In this document: piece after piece, positions 28,239 through 36,819 of the stretch
Layout: every line of letters starts with the position of its first letter
Position numbering within the stretch: position 1 is the stretch's first letter
DNA from: an uncultured Myxococcales bacterium
GTDB lineage: Bacteria > Myxococcota_A > Polyangia > Fen-1088
Length of the DNA stretch: 45,595 nucleotides
Assembly: GCA_937889515.1 (NCBI GenBank)
Contig: CALAOV010000232.1
Span: forward strand, 1-45,595
Direction: 5' to 3'
Made by a program: the position numbers and the translations under genes
The notes under the pieces: model-generated
Told to the model about the DNA's origin: nothing
The model's input: only the letters and a program-made list of their open reading frames with translations
Database searches by the model: none

Positions 28239-29117
28239 ATGCTGGCGCAGGTGAGCCGGAAGCTGTTGGCGCCGCAGGTCCCCTTCGCGGAGACCCTGGA
28301 AGAAGCGTCGGTTGGCTCGCTGGTCTACGTCGACGAGCGTGGACAGGTCCGATCGCACCGTCTGTACAAGAGACGCTTCGGGTGGCGGTTGGCCGGCGCG
28401 GTCGCCGCCATGAGCGGGTACACGGGAATTCTCTGGATGATGGGCGGGCCGGCCGGATTGGTGGTCGGCGGTCTGCTGACCTTGATGATCACGCGCAATC
28501 TCCCCGCGGCGGGGGCGCTGCGCCGCGGGACGGTGCTGGTGGCGGCCGGTCGACTCGACGAAGCGGAGGCGTTGCTCCGCCGCCTCATCGGCGGACGCTT
28601 CACCGCGGCTGGAATCAAGGCCTACGCGGAGCAGGCGCTGGCGCGGGTCGCCGCGCTGCGCGGTCGGCACGACGAAGCATTGGCGCTCCAGTCCTCGGCC
28701 TTGGATCGCCTGTCGCGCAGTCGCCGCCTGCGCGCGCGGCGGCGGATCATCGAATACGACCGGGTAGTCACCCTGGTGAACCTCGATCTGGTCGCGGACG
28801 CGCGTCGGCGGTTCGATGCGCTGCCGCGGACTCTCGAAGGAGACTACCTGCGGCTCCAGCGGACCGTCACCGAGCTGTATGTGGCCATGGGCGAAGGTCA
28901 GCACCGATTCGAGCCGGCGTTCCTGCAGGAGCAGGCCGAGATCGCCTCGTCGGTGCCGATGTCGGCCTCCCTCCCCGCGCTTCTGGCCTGGGCGCAAGCC
29001 TTCGCGGGCCATCCTCAGAAAGCGGCGCAGCTGCTGACCACCGCGCGGGAGCGGGCCGGCGGCGCCACCATCCGCAAGCTTTACCCGCGGCTCGGCGTCT
29101 GGATGGACTCGCAGTAG
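28239..29117 (+). CDS. Membrane protein with TPR-like helical domain
   Basis: 292 residues. N-terminal 45 residues charged and cytosolic; a membrane hairpin at about 50-88 (GWRLAGAVAAMSGYTGILWM and GGPAGLVVGGLLTLMITRNL); then a soluble all-helical domain (95-290) with TPR-like pairs (RGTVLVAAGRLDEAEALLRR, AYAEQALARVAALRGRHDEA). No family named. Probably an inner-membrane scaffold. It ends four bases before the stop of the convergent ABC exporter gene. Confidence 0.65.
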   Translation: MLAQVSRKLLAPQVPFAETLEEASVGSLVYVDERGQVRSHRLYKRRFGWRLAGAVAAMSGYTGILWMMGGPAGLVVGGLLTLMITRNLPAAGALRRGTVLVAAGRLDEAEALLRRLIGGRFTAAGIKAYAEQALARVAALRGRHDEALALQSSALDRLSRSRRLRARRRIIEYDRVVTLVNLDLVADARRRFDALPRTLEGDYLRLQRTVTELYVAMGEGQHRFEPAFLQEQAEIASSVPMSASLPALLAWAQAFAGHPQKAAQLLTTARERAGGATIRKLYPRLGVWMDSQ

Positions 29118-29120
29118 CGG

Positions 29121-31001
29121 CTACAGATACCCGGCCGCCTGCAGCCCGAACATGCGCGCGTAGCGGTGGCCGGCGGCGACCAGCTCGGCGTGGCTGCCGT
29201 CCTCCACCACCCGCCCCGCCTCGAGCACCAGGATTCGATCGGCCATCCGCACCGTCGGGAACCGGTGGGAGATCAAGATCGTGGTGCGACCGGCGGCCAG
29301 CGCCTTGAAGCGCTGAAACACCGCGTGCTCCGCCTCGGCGTCCAGCGCCGCCGTCGGTTCGTCGAGGATCAAGATGTCGGCCTCATCGCGCATGAAGGCG
29401 CGCGCCAGCGCCACCTTCTGCCACTGCCCGCCCGACAGCTCGACGCCGCCGCCGAACCAGCGTCCGAGCTGCGTCTCGAGCCCCCCCGACAGGCTGGCCA
29501 CCAGCTCCTGGGCGCCCCCCCGATCGACCGCGCGCCCCACCCGCTGATCGTCCGCCAGGTGCTCGACGCTGCCGAAGGCCACGTTCTCGCGCAGCGCGAG
29601 CTGGTATTCGTTGAAGTCCTGGAAGATGACGCCGATTCGTTGGCGCAGCTCGGTCTCGTCCCAGCTCCGCAGGTCGCGCCCGTCCAGCAAGACGCTCCCC
29701 TCGGTGGGTTGATACAGGTTGGCCAGCAGCTTGATGAAGGTGGTTTTTCCGGCGCCGTTCTGGCCGACCAGCGCCAGGCTCTGCCCCTTGGGAATGAAGA
29801 CGTCGACGCCCCGCAGGGCCCAGCGCTCGCCGTTCGCGCCGACGCCCGGGTAGCGGAAGCCGACCCCCTCGAAGCGAATGCCGGCCTCCGCACGGGCGGC
29901 CGCGAGGGGACCCTTCACCTTCGGCACGTCGGTGGGGATCGCGAAGTAGTCGAACAGGTTCGACATGTAGAGCGTGTCCTCGTACATGCCGCCCAGCGCC
30001 GAGAGCACCGCCTGAAAACTCTGCTGCCCCTGCCGAAATGCGACCAGCCCCAGCGTCATGTCGCCCAGCGAGAGCCGCCCGCGCACCGTGGCCATGACGA
30101 TGAGCGCGTAAGAACCATAGAAGACTGCCGTGCTCAGCAGCGACAGCGCGTAACCCCAGGCCGCGCGCCGGACCGCCAGCTTGCGATCGTCGGCGAAGAA
30201 CGACTCCGCCAGCATCTTGTAGCGCGCGAGCAGCAACGGACCCAACCCGAACAGCTTCACCTCCTTGGCGTGCTCGTCGTTGGCCAGCACGTATTCGAGG
30301 TAGGTGAGCCGGCGCGAATCCGGCGAGCGCCAGTTGCGCAGCCGGAACGCCGCGCCCGAAAAGCGAGCCTCCGCGATGAAGGCCGGGATCGTCGCCACCA
30401 GCACCGCCAGCGCCATCCAGCCGGAGAATCGGACCAGCAGCGCGATGTACCCGATGAGCGTCAGCCCGCCGCGCACCACCTGGAAGTTGCTCTGGATGAG
30501 CGACAGCGGGCGGGTCGACGCCTCGCGCCGCGCGCGGGTCAGCTTGTCGTAGAATTCCGGGTCCTCGAAGTGCGCCAGTTCGAGGCGCAGCGCCTTTTCC
30601 AGGATCCGGACGTTGAGATCGATCCCCAGGCGCAGGCCCACCAACTGCCGGACCAGGCCCAGCACCCGCTCGCAGCCCGCGATGACCACCACCGCGCCGA
30701 GCTCGAGGCCGACCAGGCGGACCGCGCGGACCAGCGCCGCGTGGCGCGCGATCCCCGGCGCCGCCGCGTGCGCGGCGATCACGGCGTCGATGATCATCTT
30801 GCCGACGTAGGCGACGAACGGCGGCAGGGCCGCCGCCACGACCGTGAAGACGGAGAGCGCGACCACGCCCGCCGGCGCCGCGTCCCAGACCAGCCGCAAC
30901 GCGCGTGCCGAATGCGTCGCGCTGGCCCGCAGGCGCTCGGGAAGACCGACCTCAGGACCGGGGGGCGCCTGCGTCGGAAGCGGATGCGGTACGACGGCCA
31001 T
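29121..31001 (-). CDS. ABC transporter, fused permease/ATPase (exporter type)
   Basis: 626 residues. Six membrane helices in the N-terminal half (about 40-345), then an ATPase domain (about 375-620) with Walker A GQNGAGKT, Q loop GVIFQDFNEY, signature LSGGQWQKVALARAF, Walker B ILILDEPTAALD and H loop LISHRF. It works as a homodimer or with a paired half-transporter; none is next to it. Substrate unknown; lipid, peptide or drug export are usual. The ATG at 31001 follows TAGTCT by six bases. The gene is flanked by convergent and divergent partners, so it is monocistronic. Confidence 0.95.
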   Translation of the reverse strand: MAVVPHPLPTQAPPGPEVGLPERLRASATHSARALRLVWDAAPAGVVALSVFTVVAAALPPFVAYVGKMIIDAVIAAHAAAPGIARHAALVRAVRLVGLELGAVVVIAGCERVLGLVRQLVGLRLGIDLNVRILEKALRLELAHFEDPEFYDKLTRARREASTRPLSLIQSNFQVVRGGLTLIGYIALLVRFSGWMALAVLVATIPAFIAEARFSGAAFRLRNWRSPDSRRLTYLEYVLANDEHAKEVKLFGLGPLLLARYKMLAESFFADDRKLAVRRAAWGYALSLLSTAVFYGSYALIVMATVRGRLSLGDMTLGLVAFRQGQQSFQAVLSALGGMYEDTLYMSNLFDYFAIPTDVPKVKGPLAAARAEAGIRFEGVGFRYPGVGANGERWALRGVDVFIPKGQSLALVGQNGAGKTTFIKLLANLYQPTEGSVLLDGRDLRSWDETELRQRIGVIFQDFNEYQLALRENVAFGSVEHLADDQRVGRAVDRGGAQELVASLSGGLETQLGRWFGGGVELSGGQWQKVALARAFMRDEADILILDEPTAALDAEAEHAVFQRFKALAAGRTTILISHRFPTVRMADRILVLEAGRVVEDGSHAELVAAGHRYARMFGLQAAGYL

Positions 31002-31007
31002 GCGCGG

Positions 31008-31013
31008 AGACTA
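31008..31013 (-). promoter_or_regulatory. -10-like hexamer for a leaderless start (TAGTCT)
   Basis: On the minus strand TAGTCT ends six bases before the ATG at 31001; the spacer CCGCGC cannot serve as a ribosome site. Confidence 0.4.
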
Positions 31014-31079
31014 GCGCGGGTTCTGCCCTCCGCCCCTTTTCATCGGCGGGACAGCGGCAACGAGACATTTGCGCCGATC

Positions 31080-31226
31080 AACGACGGCACTCCTTTTCTG
31101 ACGATCGCGACGCAGTTGACTCAGTCGATTTTTGTAATTGCCGGACCGCGCAATGGGCAAAAATAAAAAGGTTCGCGAGGCCGCGAATCCTTGTTTGCCA
31201 GTGAATTCTGGTTATTATCCGCGTCC
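31080..31226 (+). promoter_or_regulatory. AT-rich promoter region of the AT-hook protein gene
   Basis: The most AT-rich intergenic stretch in the window. It holds TTGTTT (31191-31196), 16 bases, TATTAT (31213-31218), eight bases before the ATG at 31227, and an inverted repeat TTCGCG-AGGC-CGCGAA (31172-31187) just upstream of the -35. The repeat may be an operator; A/T runs such as AAAAATAAAAAGG may bind the AT-hook product itself. Confidence 0.4.
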
Positions 31227-31571
31227 ATGACGATTCGCACCCTGATCGAAGACTTTGCCAACAAACTGAGCTCGCTGATGGAGGGTCAGGCCCTCGATCG
31301 CGCGCGCCTGGCCGTCGAGAGCGCCCTGGGCGTCGGCGGACGCCGGCGCGGTCGCCCGCCCAAGAATGCGACCGCCGGGGCCGCGGTCGCGGTGCTCGGC
31401 CGGAAGAAGCGGAAGAAGGGTCCCAAACAGCTCTGCCCGATTCCCGGTTGCAAGAACCCGGCGGCGCCCGTCTTCGGGATGGTCTGCGCCAAGCACAAGG
31501 GCGTGCCCAAGGCCCAGATCAAGAAGTACCGCGAAGCGCGCCGCGCGAAGAAGCTCAAGACCAAGAAGTAG
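31227..31571 (+). CDS. Small AT-hook and zinc-site DNA-binding protein
   Basis: 114 residues from the ATG at 31227 (an in-frame upstream ATG would add 12 unconvincing residues). N-terminal helix (4-34, IRTLIEDFANKLSSLMEGQA), then an AT-hook core RRRGRPPKN (39-47), then a basic linker, a Cys/His cluster C70-x4-C75-x11-C87-x2-H90 that probably binds zinc, and a Lys/Arg-rich tail. AT hooks bind the minor groove of AT tracts; with an AT-rich upstream region, autoregulation or nucleoid binding is plausible. Proteins of this layout occur in myxobacteria. Confidence 0.75.
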   Translation: MTIRTLIEDFANKLSSLMEGQALDRARLAVESALGVGGRRRGRPPKNATAGAAVAVLGRKKRKKGPKQLCPIPGCKNPAAPVFGMVCAKHKGVPKAQIKKYREARRAKKLKTKK

Positions 31572-31612
31572 CGCAATCGGGCTCGCCGGCTCGAAAGGGC
31601 CCTTCATTGTGC

Positions 31613-31618
31613 TAGCTT
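31613..31618 (+). promoter_or_regulatory. -10-like hexamer for a leaderless start (TAGCTT)
   Basis: TAGCTT ends six bases before the ATG at 31625; same hexamer and spacing as before the secreted-protein gene at 25794. Confidence 0.4.
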
Positions 31619-31624
31619 GAATCG

Positions 31625-31885
31625 ATGTCGATCGTCGAAAGCCTGCGCAAGCTGGTCGACCCGGTGCAGGCGGAGAATCGCGAGCAGGAGCTCGAGACCG
31701 ATCGCGAGCTTCCCCGGCGCGCGCACGCCGGCGATCCGCCCCGCTTCATTTGCCGCATCTGCGGCCACCTCGACACACAGAGCGGGTACTGCCCGACCTG
31801 CCTCGCCGACACGATGGAGCCCCAACCAAAGACGGCCGAATATCTAACTGAAGATCTAACTGAAGATCCGGCCGAAGGCGGCTAG
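31625..31885 (+). CDS. Small zinc-ribbon protein, 86 residues
   Basis: One zinc ribbon with Cys43/46 and Cys56/59 (FICRICGHLDTQSGYCPTCL), flanked by an acidic N-terminal helix and an acidic C-terminal tail with a short repeat (EDLTEDPAE). The CxxCGxxD...CPxC form is like rubredoxin-type or adaptor ribbons. Function unknown. Its stop codon overlaps by four bases the stop of the convergent cupin gene. Confidence 0.65.
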   Translation: MSIVESLRKLVDPVQAENREQELETDRELPRRAHAGDPPRFICRICGHLDTQSGYCPTCLADTMEPQPKTAEYLTEDLTEDPAEGG

Positions 31886-32382
31886 GCTCCCGGCCGGAGC
31901 ATCCGCGCGATGCGTTCGGCGTGGCTCGGATAGCGGGCGGCCAGCTCGGGCCCATCGGCCAGCTCGAAATCGGCGAAGTCGAACCCGGGCGCCACCGTGC
32001 AACCGAACAGACAGTGCGGGGCCCCGGCCGCCAGCTCGACGCCGAACCAGGTGCCCGCCGGGATCACCAGCTGCGGCCGCTCCCCGGCGGCGACGTCGAG
32101 CCCGAGGCGCCGCACCTGGCCCGGCCCGGACGGGTCGAGCAACAACACCTCCAGCGGCCCGCCTTCATATAAATGAAACAGCTCGTCGGAGCGGAGTCGA
32201 TGGAGATAAGTCGACGGCGCCGGGCGGGTGACGAGAAAGTAGATCGCGGTGCTGGCGGCGCGCAGGCCGCCGTGGGGCTGCGCGTCGACGGTCAGAGGCG
32301 CGCGGTAGGTCTCGACGTAGAAGCCGCGCTCCGGGTGCGGCGCCATTGCCAATCGATCGATGAGCTCCTGGGCACGGTCCAT
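31882..32382 (-). CDS. Cupin domain protein (DUF985/cupin_5)
   Basis: 166 residues from the ATG at 32382; the frame continues upstream across the GH3 promoter and that part is not real. Sequence follows the cupin_5 family: ELIDRLAMAPHPERGFYVET, TAIYFLVT, the metal-type HRLRSDELFHLYEGGPLEVL segment, VIPAGTWFGVEL and CTVAPGFDFADFEL. These beta-barrel proteins are small enzymes or binding proteins of mostly unknown substrate, sometimes linked to sugar metabolism. It is divergent from the GH3 gene by 70 bp. Confidence 0.9.
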   Translation of the reverse strand: MDRAQELIDRLAMAPHPERGFYVETYRAPLTVDAQPHGGLRAASTAIYFLVTRPAPSTYLHRLRSDELFHLYEGGPLEVLLLDPSGPGQVRRLGLDVAAGERPQLVIPAGTWFGVELAAGAPHCLFGCTVAPGFDFADFELADGPELAARYPSHAERIARMLRPGA

Positions 32383-32412
32383 GGCCCGAGGATGCCACGG
32401 CGGCGGTCGGGC

Positions 32413-32442
32413 TTGACCTCGATCCCGCGCGGCGGGTATCGC
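32413..32442 (+). promoter_or_regulatory. Possible promoter of the GH3 gene
   Basis: TTGACC (32413-32418), 18 bases, TATCGC (32437-32442), then ten bases to the ATG at 32453. A TACGGT hexamer lies closer (32443-32448). No Shine-Dalgarno before the ATG, so a very short leader is likely. Confidence 0.35.
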
Positions 32443-32452
32443 TACGGTACCC

Positions 32453-35017
32453 ATGTTCGCCCCCACGCTTAAAGTTCTCTGCGCAGGCGCCATCGCCGGC
32501 CTCCTGCTTCGGTTCGCGCTGGTCGGGCCGGCCCCTGCCCGCGCCGCGACGCCGGCCGCAGCTCCAGCGCCGGCCCCCATCCCGACCTCGGCCGAGATCG
32601 AGAAGCGCGTGGCCGCGATCCTGGCGCGCATGACGCTGGAGGAGAAGGTCGACACCGTGAGCGGCGTCGACGCGTTCTACGTGCGCGCCAACAAACGGTT
32701 GGGCCTGCCCGCCCTCCGGATGGCCGACGGTCCGTTCGGCGTCCGCAACGTCGGCCCGTCGACCGCATACGCGGCCGGGATCGCGCTGGCGGCCTCCTGG
32801 GACCGCGATCTGGCCAACCGCGTGGGGGCCATGATCGGTCGCGACGCCCGCGCACGTGGTGTCCAGATCATGCTGGCGCCTGGCGTTAACATCTATCGCG
32901 CGCCAATGTGCGGCCGGAACTTCGAATACTTCGGGGAGGACCCGTTCCTAGCCTCGCGGATGGCCGTCTCGTACATCGACGGTATGCAGGCGCAGGGGGT
33001 GAGCGCGACGGTCAAACATTTCTTGGGCAACAACTCGGAGATCGATCGCCACCACACCAGCTCCGAGATCGACGAACGAACGATGCGCGAGATCTACCTG
33101 CCTGCGTTCGAGGCCGCCGTGAAAGAGGCGCACGTGGGCGCGCTGATGACTTCCTACAATCTGGTCGGCGGCGTCCACATGACCGAAAACGCGCCCCTCG
33201 TCGATGGCCTCCTCAAGAAGGAATGGGGGTGGGACGGCATCGTCATCTCCGACTGGGACGCCACCTACGACGGCGTCGCGGCGGCCAACGCCGGGCTGGA
33301 CATCGAGATGCCGTCCGGGAAGTTCATGAACCGGGAAACTCTGCTCCCGGCGATCCGGGCGGGGAAGGTCTCGGTGGCCACCATCGACGACAAGGTCCGG
33401 CGGATCCTGCGGGCGGCGATCCGCTTCGGCTGGCTCGATCGCCCCGCCGGGGATCCGCCGATCCCAGACTGGCCGCTCTTCAATCAGGCCGGGCGCGAGC
33501 TGGCGCGGGAGACCGCCCGCGGCAGCCTGGTGCTCCTCAGGAACGAGGGCGGCCTGCTGCCGCTCGACGAAAAGAAGATCAAATCGATCGCGGTGATCGG
33601 CCCGAACGCCTACCCCGCCGTTCCGGTGGGCGGTGGGAGCGCGCAGGTGCGGCCGTTCTCGGCGGTCAGCTTCGTGGAAGGGCTGGCGGCTCGGCTGCGC
33701 GGCAGCGCGACGGTCACCGTCAATCATGGGGTCACTACGCTGGCGGAGATCTTCGACTCGACCGACTTCGTGACGGCCCCGACCGGCGGCAAGCCCGGCC
33801 TCACGGGGGAATACTTCAACGAGCGGAGCCTCTCCGGGGCACCCGCCCTCACCCGGGTCGACGAGCACATCAACTTCGCCTGGGACAAACCGAATTTCTG
33901 GCCCACCGGCCAGCGCAAGGAGTCGGCGGCCCGCTGGAGCGGCTTTTACATCCCCGCCTCGTCCGGCGAATACCGCTTCGCCGCCTTCAGCTACGGGCTC
34001 GACGAATATCGGCTGTACGTCGGCGGCAAGCTGGTGATCGATCGCGCGCGCGGCCCGCAGCCGATCAACCTGGCGACGCTTTCGCTGGTGGCCGGAAGAG
34101 CGGTCGCCGTGCGCCTCGAATACCTTCACGGCGACCACCACGCGCGGGTCGGGCTGGGCGTTCGCCGGGCCGATCAATTCGTCGATCCCGCGGCCAAGGC
34201 CCTGGCCGCGCGGGCCGACGTGGTCGTGGTGGTGGCCGGGTTCGATCCGATGACCGAGAGCGAGGGATACGACCGGACGTTCCAGCTACCGGCAGGACAG
34301 GACGATCTGATCGCGGCCGTGCGGGCCGTCAACAAGAGGGTCGTCGTCGCGATCACCTCCGGCGGCGGCGTCGACATGACCGGCTTCGTCGACCACGTCC
34401 CCGCGATCATCGAGACCTGGTACGCGGGGGAAGAAGGGGGCACGGCGCTGGCGGAGGCGCTGTTCGGCGACTTCAACCCGTCGGGCAAGCTTCCCGTGAC
34501 CTTCGAGCGCCGCTTCGAAGACAGCGCCGTTCGCGACAGCTACGCGCCCAGGGCCGACAAGAAGGTCGTCTACAGTGAGGGAATATTCCTGGGCTACCGG
34601 CACTTCGACCGGACCGGCCGCAAGCCGCTCTTTCCCTTCGGCCATGGCCTCTCCTACACGCGCTTCAAATACGGCGCGCTCGCGATCGCGCCGGAAACGA
34701 TGCCGGCCGACGGGCCGGTGACCGTTTCGTTCGACCTACGCAATGTCGGCGCACGCCGGGGGGCGGAGGTCGCGCAGGTCTACGTGGCCGACCACCACGC
34801 CCCGGTGCCGAGGCCGCCCAAGGAGCTCAAGGGATTTTCGAAAGTCGACCTCGGGCCGGGCGAGACCAAGCGCGTCCAGATCACCCTCGACCGCCGAGCA
34901 CTGTCGTTCTTCGACGTGAAGACCAAGCAATGGCGGGCCGAGCCCGGCACCTTCGAGATCCTGGTGGGATCGTCGGCGCAACAGATCGAGCTGCGCGGCA
35001 AGCTCGCGCTGCGCTGA
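32453..35017 (+). CDS. Glycoside hydrolase family 3 beta-glucosidase with PA14 insert
   Basis: 854 residues, exported: signal peptide to about residue 31 (GPAPARA). N-terminal TIM-barrel domain (about 50-330) with substrate-binding KHFLGNN (188-194) and the nucleophile Asp267 in VISDWDA. The alpha/beta sandwich domain (about 350-705) is interrupted by a PA14 domain (about 447-575, LTGEYFNERSL to VGLGVRRADQF). The acid/base candidate is Glu604 in TESEGYDR. The C-terminal fibronectin-III-like domain (about 740-850) has VAQVYV and DLGPGETKRVQITL. It should release glucose or related sugars from beta-glucans or glycosides in the periplasm or outside. PA14-containing GH3 enzymes often prefer short oligosaccharides. 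Confidence 0.95.
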   Translation: MFAPTLKVLCAGAIAGLLLRFALVGPAPARAATPAAAPAPAPIPTSAEIEKRVAAILARMTLEEKVDTVSGVDAFYVRANKRLGLPALRMADGPFGVRNVGPSTAYAAGIALAASWDRDLANRVGAMIGRDARARGVQIMLAPGVNIYRAPMCGRNFEYFGEDPFLASRMAVSYIDGMQAQGVSATVKHFLGNNSEIDRHHTSSEIDERTMREIYLPAFEAAVKEAHVGALMTSYNLVGGVHMTENAPLVDGLLKKEWGWDGIVISDWDATYDGVAAANAGLDIEMPSGKFMNRETLLPAIRAGKVSVATIDDKVRRILRAAIRFGWLDRPAGDPPIPDWPLFNQAGRELARETARGSLVLLRNEGGLLPLDEKKIKSIAVIGPNAYPAVPVGGGSAQVRPFSAVSFVEGLAARLRGSATVTVNHGVTTLAEIFDSTDFVTAPTGGKPGLTGEYFNERSLSGAPALTRVDEHINFAWDKPNFWPTGQRKESAARWSGFYIPASSGEYRFAAFSYGLDEYRLYVGGKLVIDRARGPQPINLATLSLVAGRAVAVRLEYLHGDHHARVGLGVRRADQFVDPAAKALAARADVVVVVAGFDPMTESEGYDRTFQLPAGQDDLIAAVRAVNKRVVVAITSGGGVDMTGFVDHVPAIIETWYAGEEGGTALAEALFGDFNPSGKLPVTFERRFEDSAVRDSYAPRADKKVVYSEGIFLGYRHFDRTGRKPLFPFGHGLSYTRFKYGALAIAPETMPADGPVTVSFDLRNVGARRGAEVAQVYVADHHAPVPRPPKELKGFSKVDLGPGETKRVQITLDRRALSFFDVKTKQWRAEPGTFEILVGSSAQQIELRGKLALR

Positions 35018-35039
35018 CCGCCCGACGCGGTCTCCCGCC

Positions 35040-36746
35040 TCAGGGCTCCCGCTCGTAGGGGCCGATGTCGGGCACACCGCCGGCCGGCACCGGGTTGCCC
35101 GCGAAATCCTGGGTGAACCCCAGATCGACGCCGTGGTTGAGCGCCGGCGAGGAAGCCTGGGGCGCATACCCGCTCGGATCGAGGGTGATGGTGGTCGGAT
35201 CGACGGAAAACTGCGGATCGCCGTACAGGCCGTGCGCCTCATTGGTGGTCATCGACATCAGATCGGCGAAGCCGTAGCTGTTCGAACCGGCCTGGTTCGG
35301 CGTTTCGGCCGGCCCCGCGTCGAGAATGACGATCTGACTCTGGCCGTCGACCCGGTAAAGGAGATTGTAGTCGGCCGAGAACCCGGACATCGACGTCGTG
35401 TGCACCATGTAGGCTTCGTTGTCGTCGTAGAAGATGTTGTTGCGCAGGCTGATGCCGCTCGACTCCTGCAGGTGCATGCCGATCCCCATGCCGTTGGCGT
35501 TGTCGATCAGGTTGTTGGCGAAAAGATGGTTGCCCGCCACCTGGAATCCGTCGCCGAGGACCCGGATCCCGAAGTACGACCGCGAGGGGCCGAGAATGTT
35601 GTGGTGGATGTGAAAGCCGGTGCAGACGTACTCGATGTAGATCCAGGCCGTCGACCCGAAGTCCGGTGACTTGGTGTCCTCGAAGTAGTTGTAGGCGATC
35701 TCCAGGTTCTCGACGCTGGTCTCGGCGCTGTCGGGGCGGGCGAACACGAACAGACCGTCGCGGTGCCAGACGCTGCAGACCTCGTACTGATCGAAGTCGT
35801 GGATGGTGTTGCCCAGGACCTTCAGCCCCGTGATCTTGGTGTTGGGGGTCGAATTGCCGAGCGCGACGGCGATGCCCCAGTTCATGTTGGTGATCTCGTT
35901 GCAGTCGATCTCGCCCCCGGCGATCTGCATGCCGCCTTCGGCCGACCAGGAGATCCCGGCATTGCCCACGTCGCGCACGGTGTTGTGGCTGACCCGGGTA
36001 CCCGGCGAGTTGTTGACCGTGATGCCGTTGCCGCTCTGGCTCTCCCAGGTGGTGGTCCCCGGGTTCGGGTTGGTCGGATAGTAGACGTCGCTGATCCGAC
36101 AGTTGCTGACCTGATCGTTGCCGCCGCCGTCGATCGCCACCGCGGTCGAGCTTCCCGCCTTGCTGAAGCTCTTGAGCACGAAGGAGTCGACGACGACGTA
36201 CGACTTGCCGCTGAGCGCGAAGCCGCCCGCCCGCGTCTCGCCGCCGTCGACGATGGCCAACCCGCTGCCCCAGGTTCCGCGGCTGTTCCCGTCGTAGACG
36301 AGGGGGGAGCCGCTGGTTCCGCTGGCGGGAACGGCGATGCTCCCGAGGTACCCGACGCCGCCCTTGAACGTCACGACGTCCCCGGGCACCAGCTTCGCGC
36401 CCGCCGGCCCACCGGCGGCGGCGGCGTCGCCCGGCGCATGCTTCCAGGCGGTGTCCTGCGTCAGGCCATCGGCGGCGTCGCTGCCGGCCGAAAAGTCGAC
36501 GAAGTAGGTGGGCGTCAGGGGGCCCGGCGCCGGAGCGACGCAGGTGAACTGGGCCGTGACGCCCGCGCCACCCGCGCCCGACGTGCCGGCTGCACCGGCT
36601 GCTCCACCCTGGCCCGCTCCGCCGGCGTTGCCCGACCCGCCGCCACCATCCGGGTGGGAGGCCGCCGCGCCGCCGCATGCCCCGCCCGCGGCCGCAGCCA
36701 GCAACGCGCCGAGCAGGAGGAGCCGTCCTGGATCATCTGTCGACAT
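35040..36746 (-). CDS. Parallel beta-helix lipoprotein (polysaccharide-binding or lyase-like)
   Basis: 568 residues from the ATG at 36746, which has GGGAG before it and gives a normal lipoprotein signal with lipobox AGGAC; a double ATG at 36764/36761 is possible. A Gly/Ala/Ser tether of about 45 residues follows. The body (from about residue 65) is a right-handed beta-helix with repeated N-x-I/V turns: SGKSYVVVDSFVLKSF, VSNCRISDV, ISLRNNIFYDDNEAYMVHTT. This is the fold of pectate lyases and other polysaccharide-active proteins. No catalytic triad can be assigned with confidence, so binding is as likely as cleavage. It ends 23 bp from the convergent GH3 gene. Confidence 0.85.
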   Translation of the reverse strand: MSTDDPGRLLLLGALLAAAAGGACGGAAASHPDGGGGSGNAGGAGQGGAAGAAGTSGAGGAGVTAQFTCVAPAPGPLTPTYFVDFSAGSDAADGLTQDTAWKHAPGDAAAAGGPAGAKLVPGDVVTFKGGVGYLGSIAVPASGTSGSPLVYDGNSRGTWGSGLAIVDGGETRAGGFALSGKSYVVVDSFVLKSFSKAGSSTAVAIDGGGNDQVSNCRISDVYYPTNPNPGTTTWESQSGNGITVNNSPGTRVSHNTVRDVGNAGISWSAEGGMQIAGGEIDCNEITNMNWGIAVALGNSTPNTKITGLKVLGNTIHDFDQYEVCSVWHRDGLFVFARPDSAETSVENLEIAYNYFEDTKSPDFGSTAWIYIEYVCTGFHIHHNILGPSRSYFGIRVLGDGFQVAGNHLFANNLIDNANGMGIGMHLQESSGISLRNNIFYDDNEAYMVHTTSMSGFSADYNLLYRVDGQSQIVILDAGPAETPNQAGSNSYGFADLMSMTTNEAHGLYGDPQFSVDPTTITLDPSGYAPQASSPALNHGVDLGFTQDFAGNPVPAGGVPDIGPYEREP

Positions 36747-36819
36747 CGCGCCCGCTCCCATCATATCGCGGCCAGACCTGGCCTGGAACCCGGAATGAAA
36801 TCCGTTGTCCTTGATCGTG

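Noticed and set aside
27311..29308. 665-codon plus-strand frame
   Set aside because: Runs antisense to the DUF1223 gene and out of frame with the TPR gene; Arg/Gly-rich shadow with no domain.
29166..31166. 666-codon plus-strand frame
   Set aside because: Antisense to the ABC exporter, whose Walker and signature motifs are intact on the minus strand.
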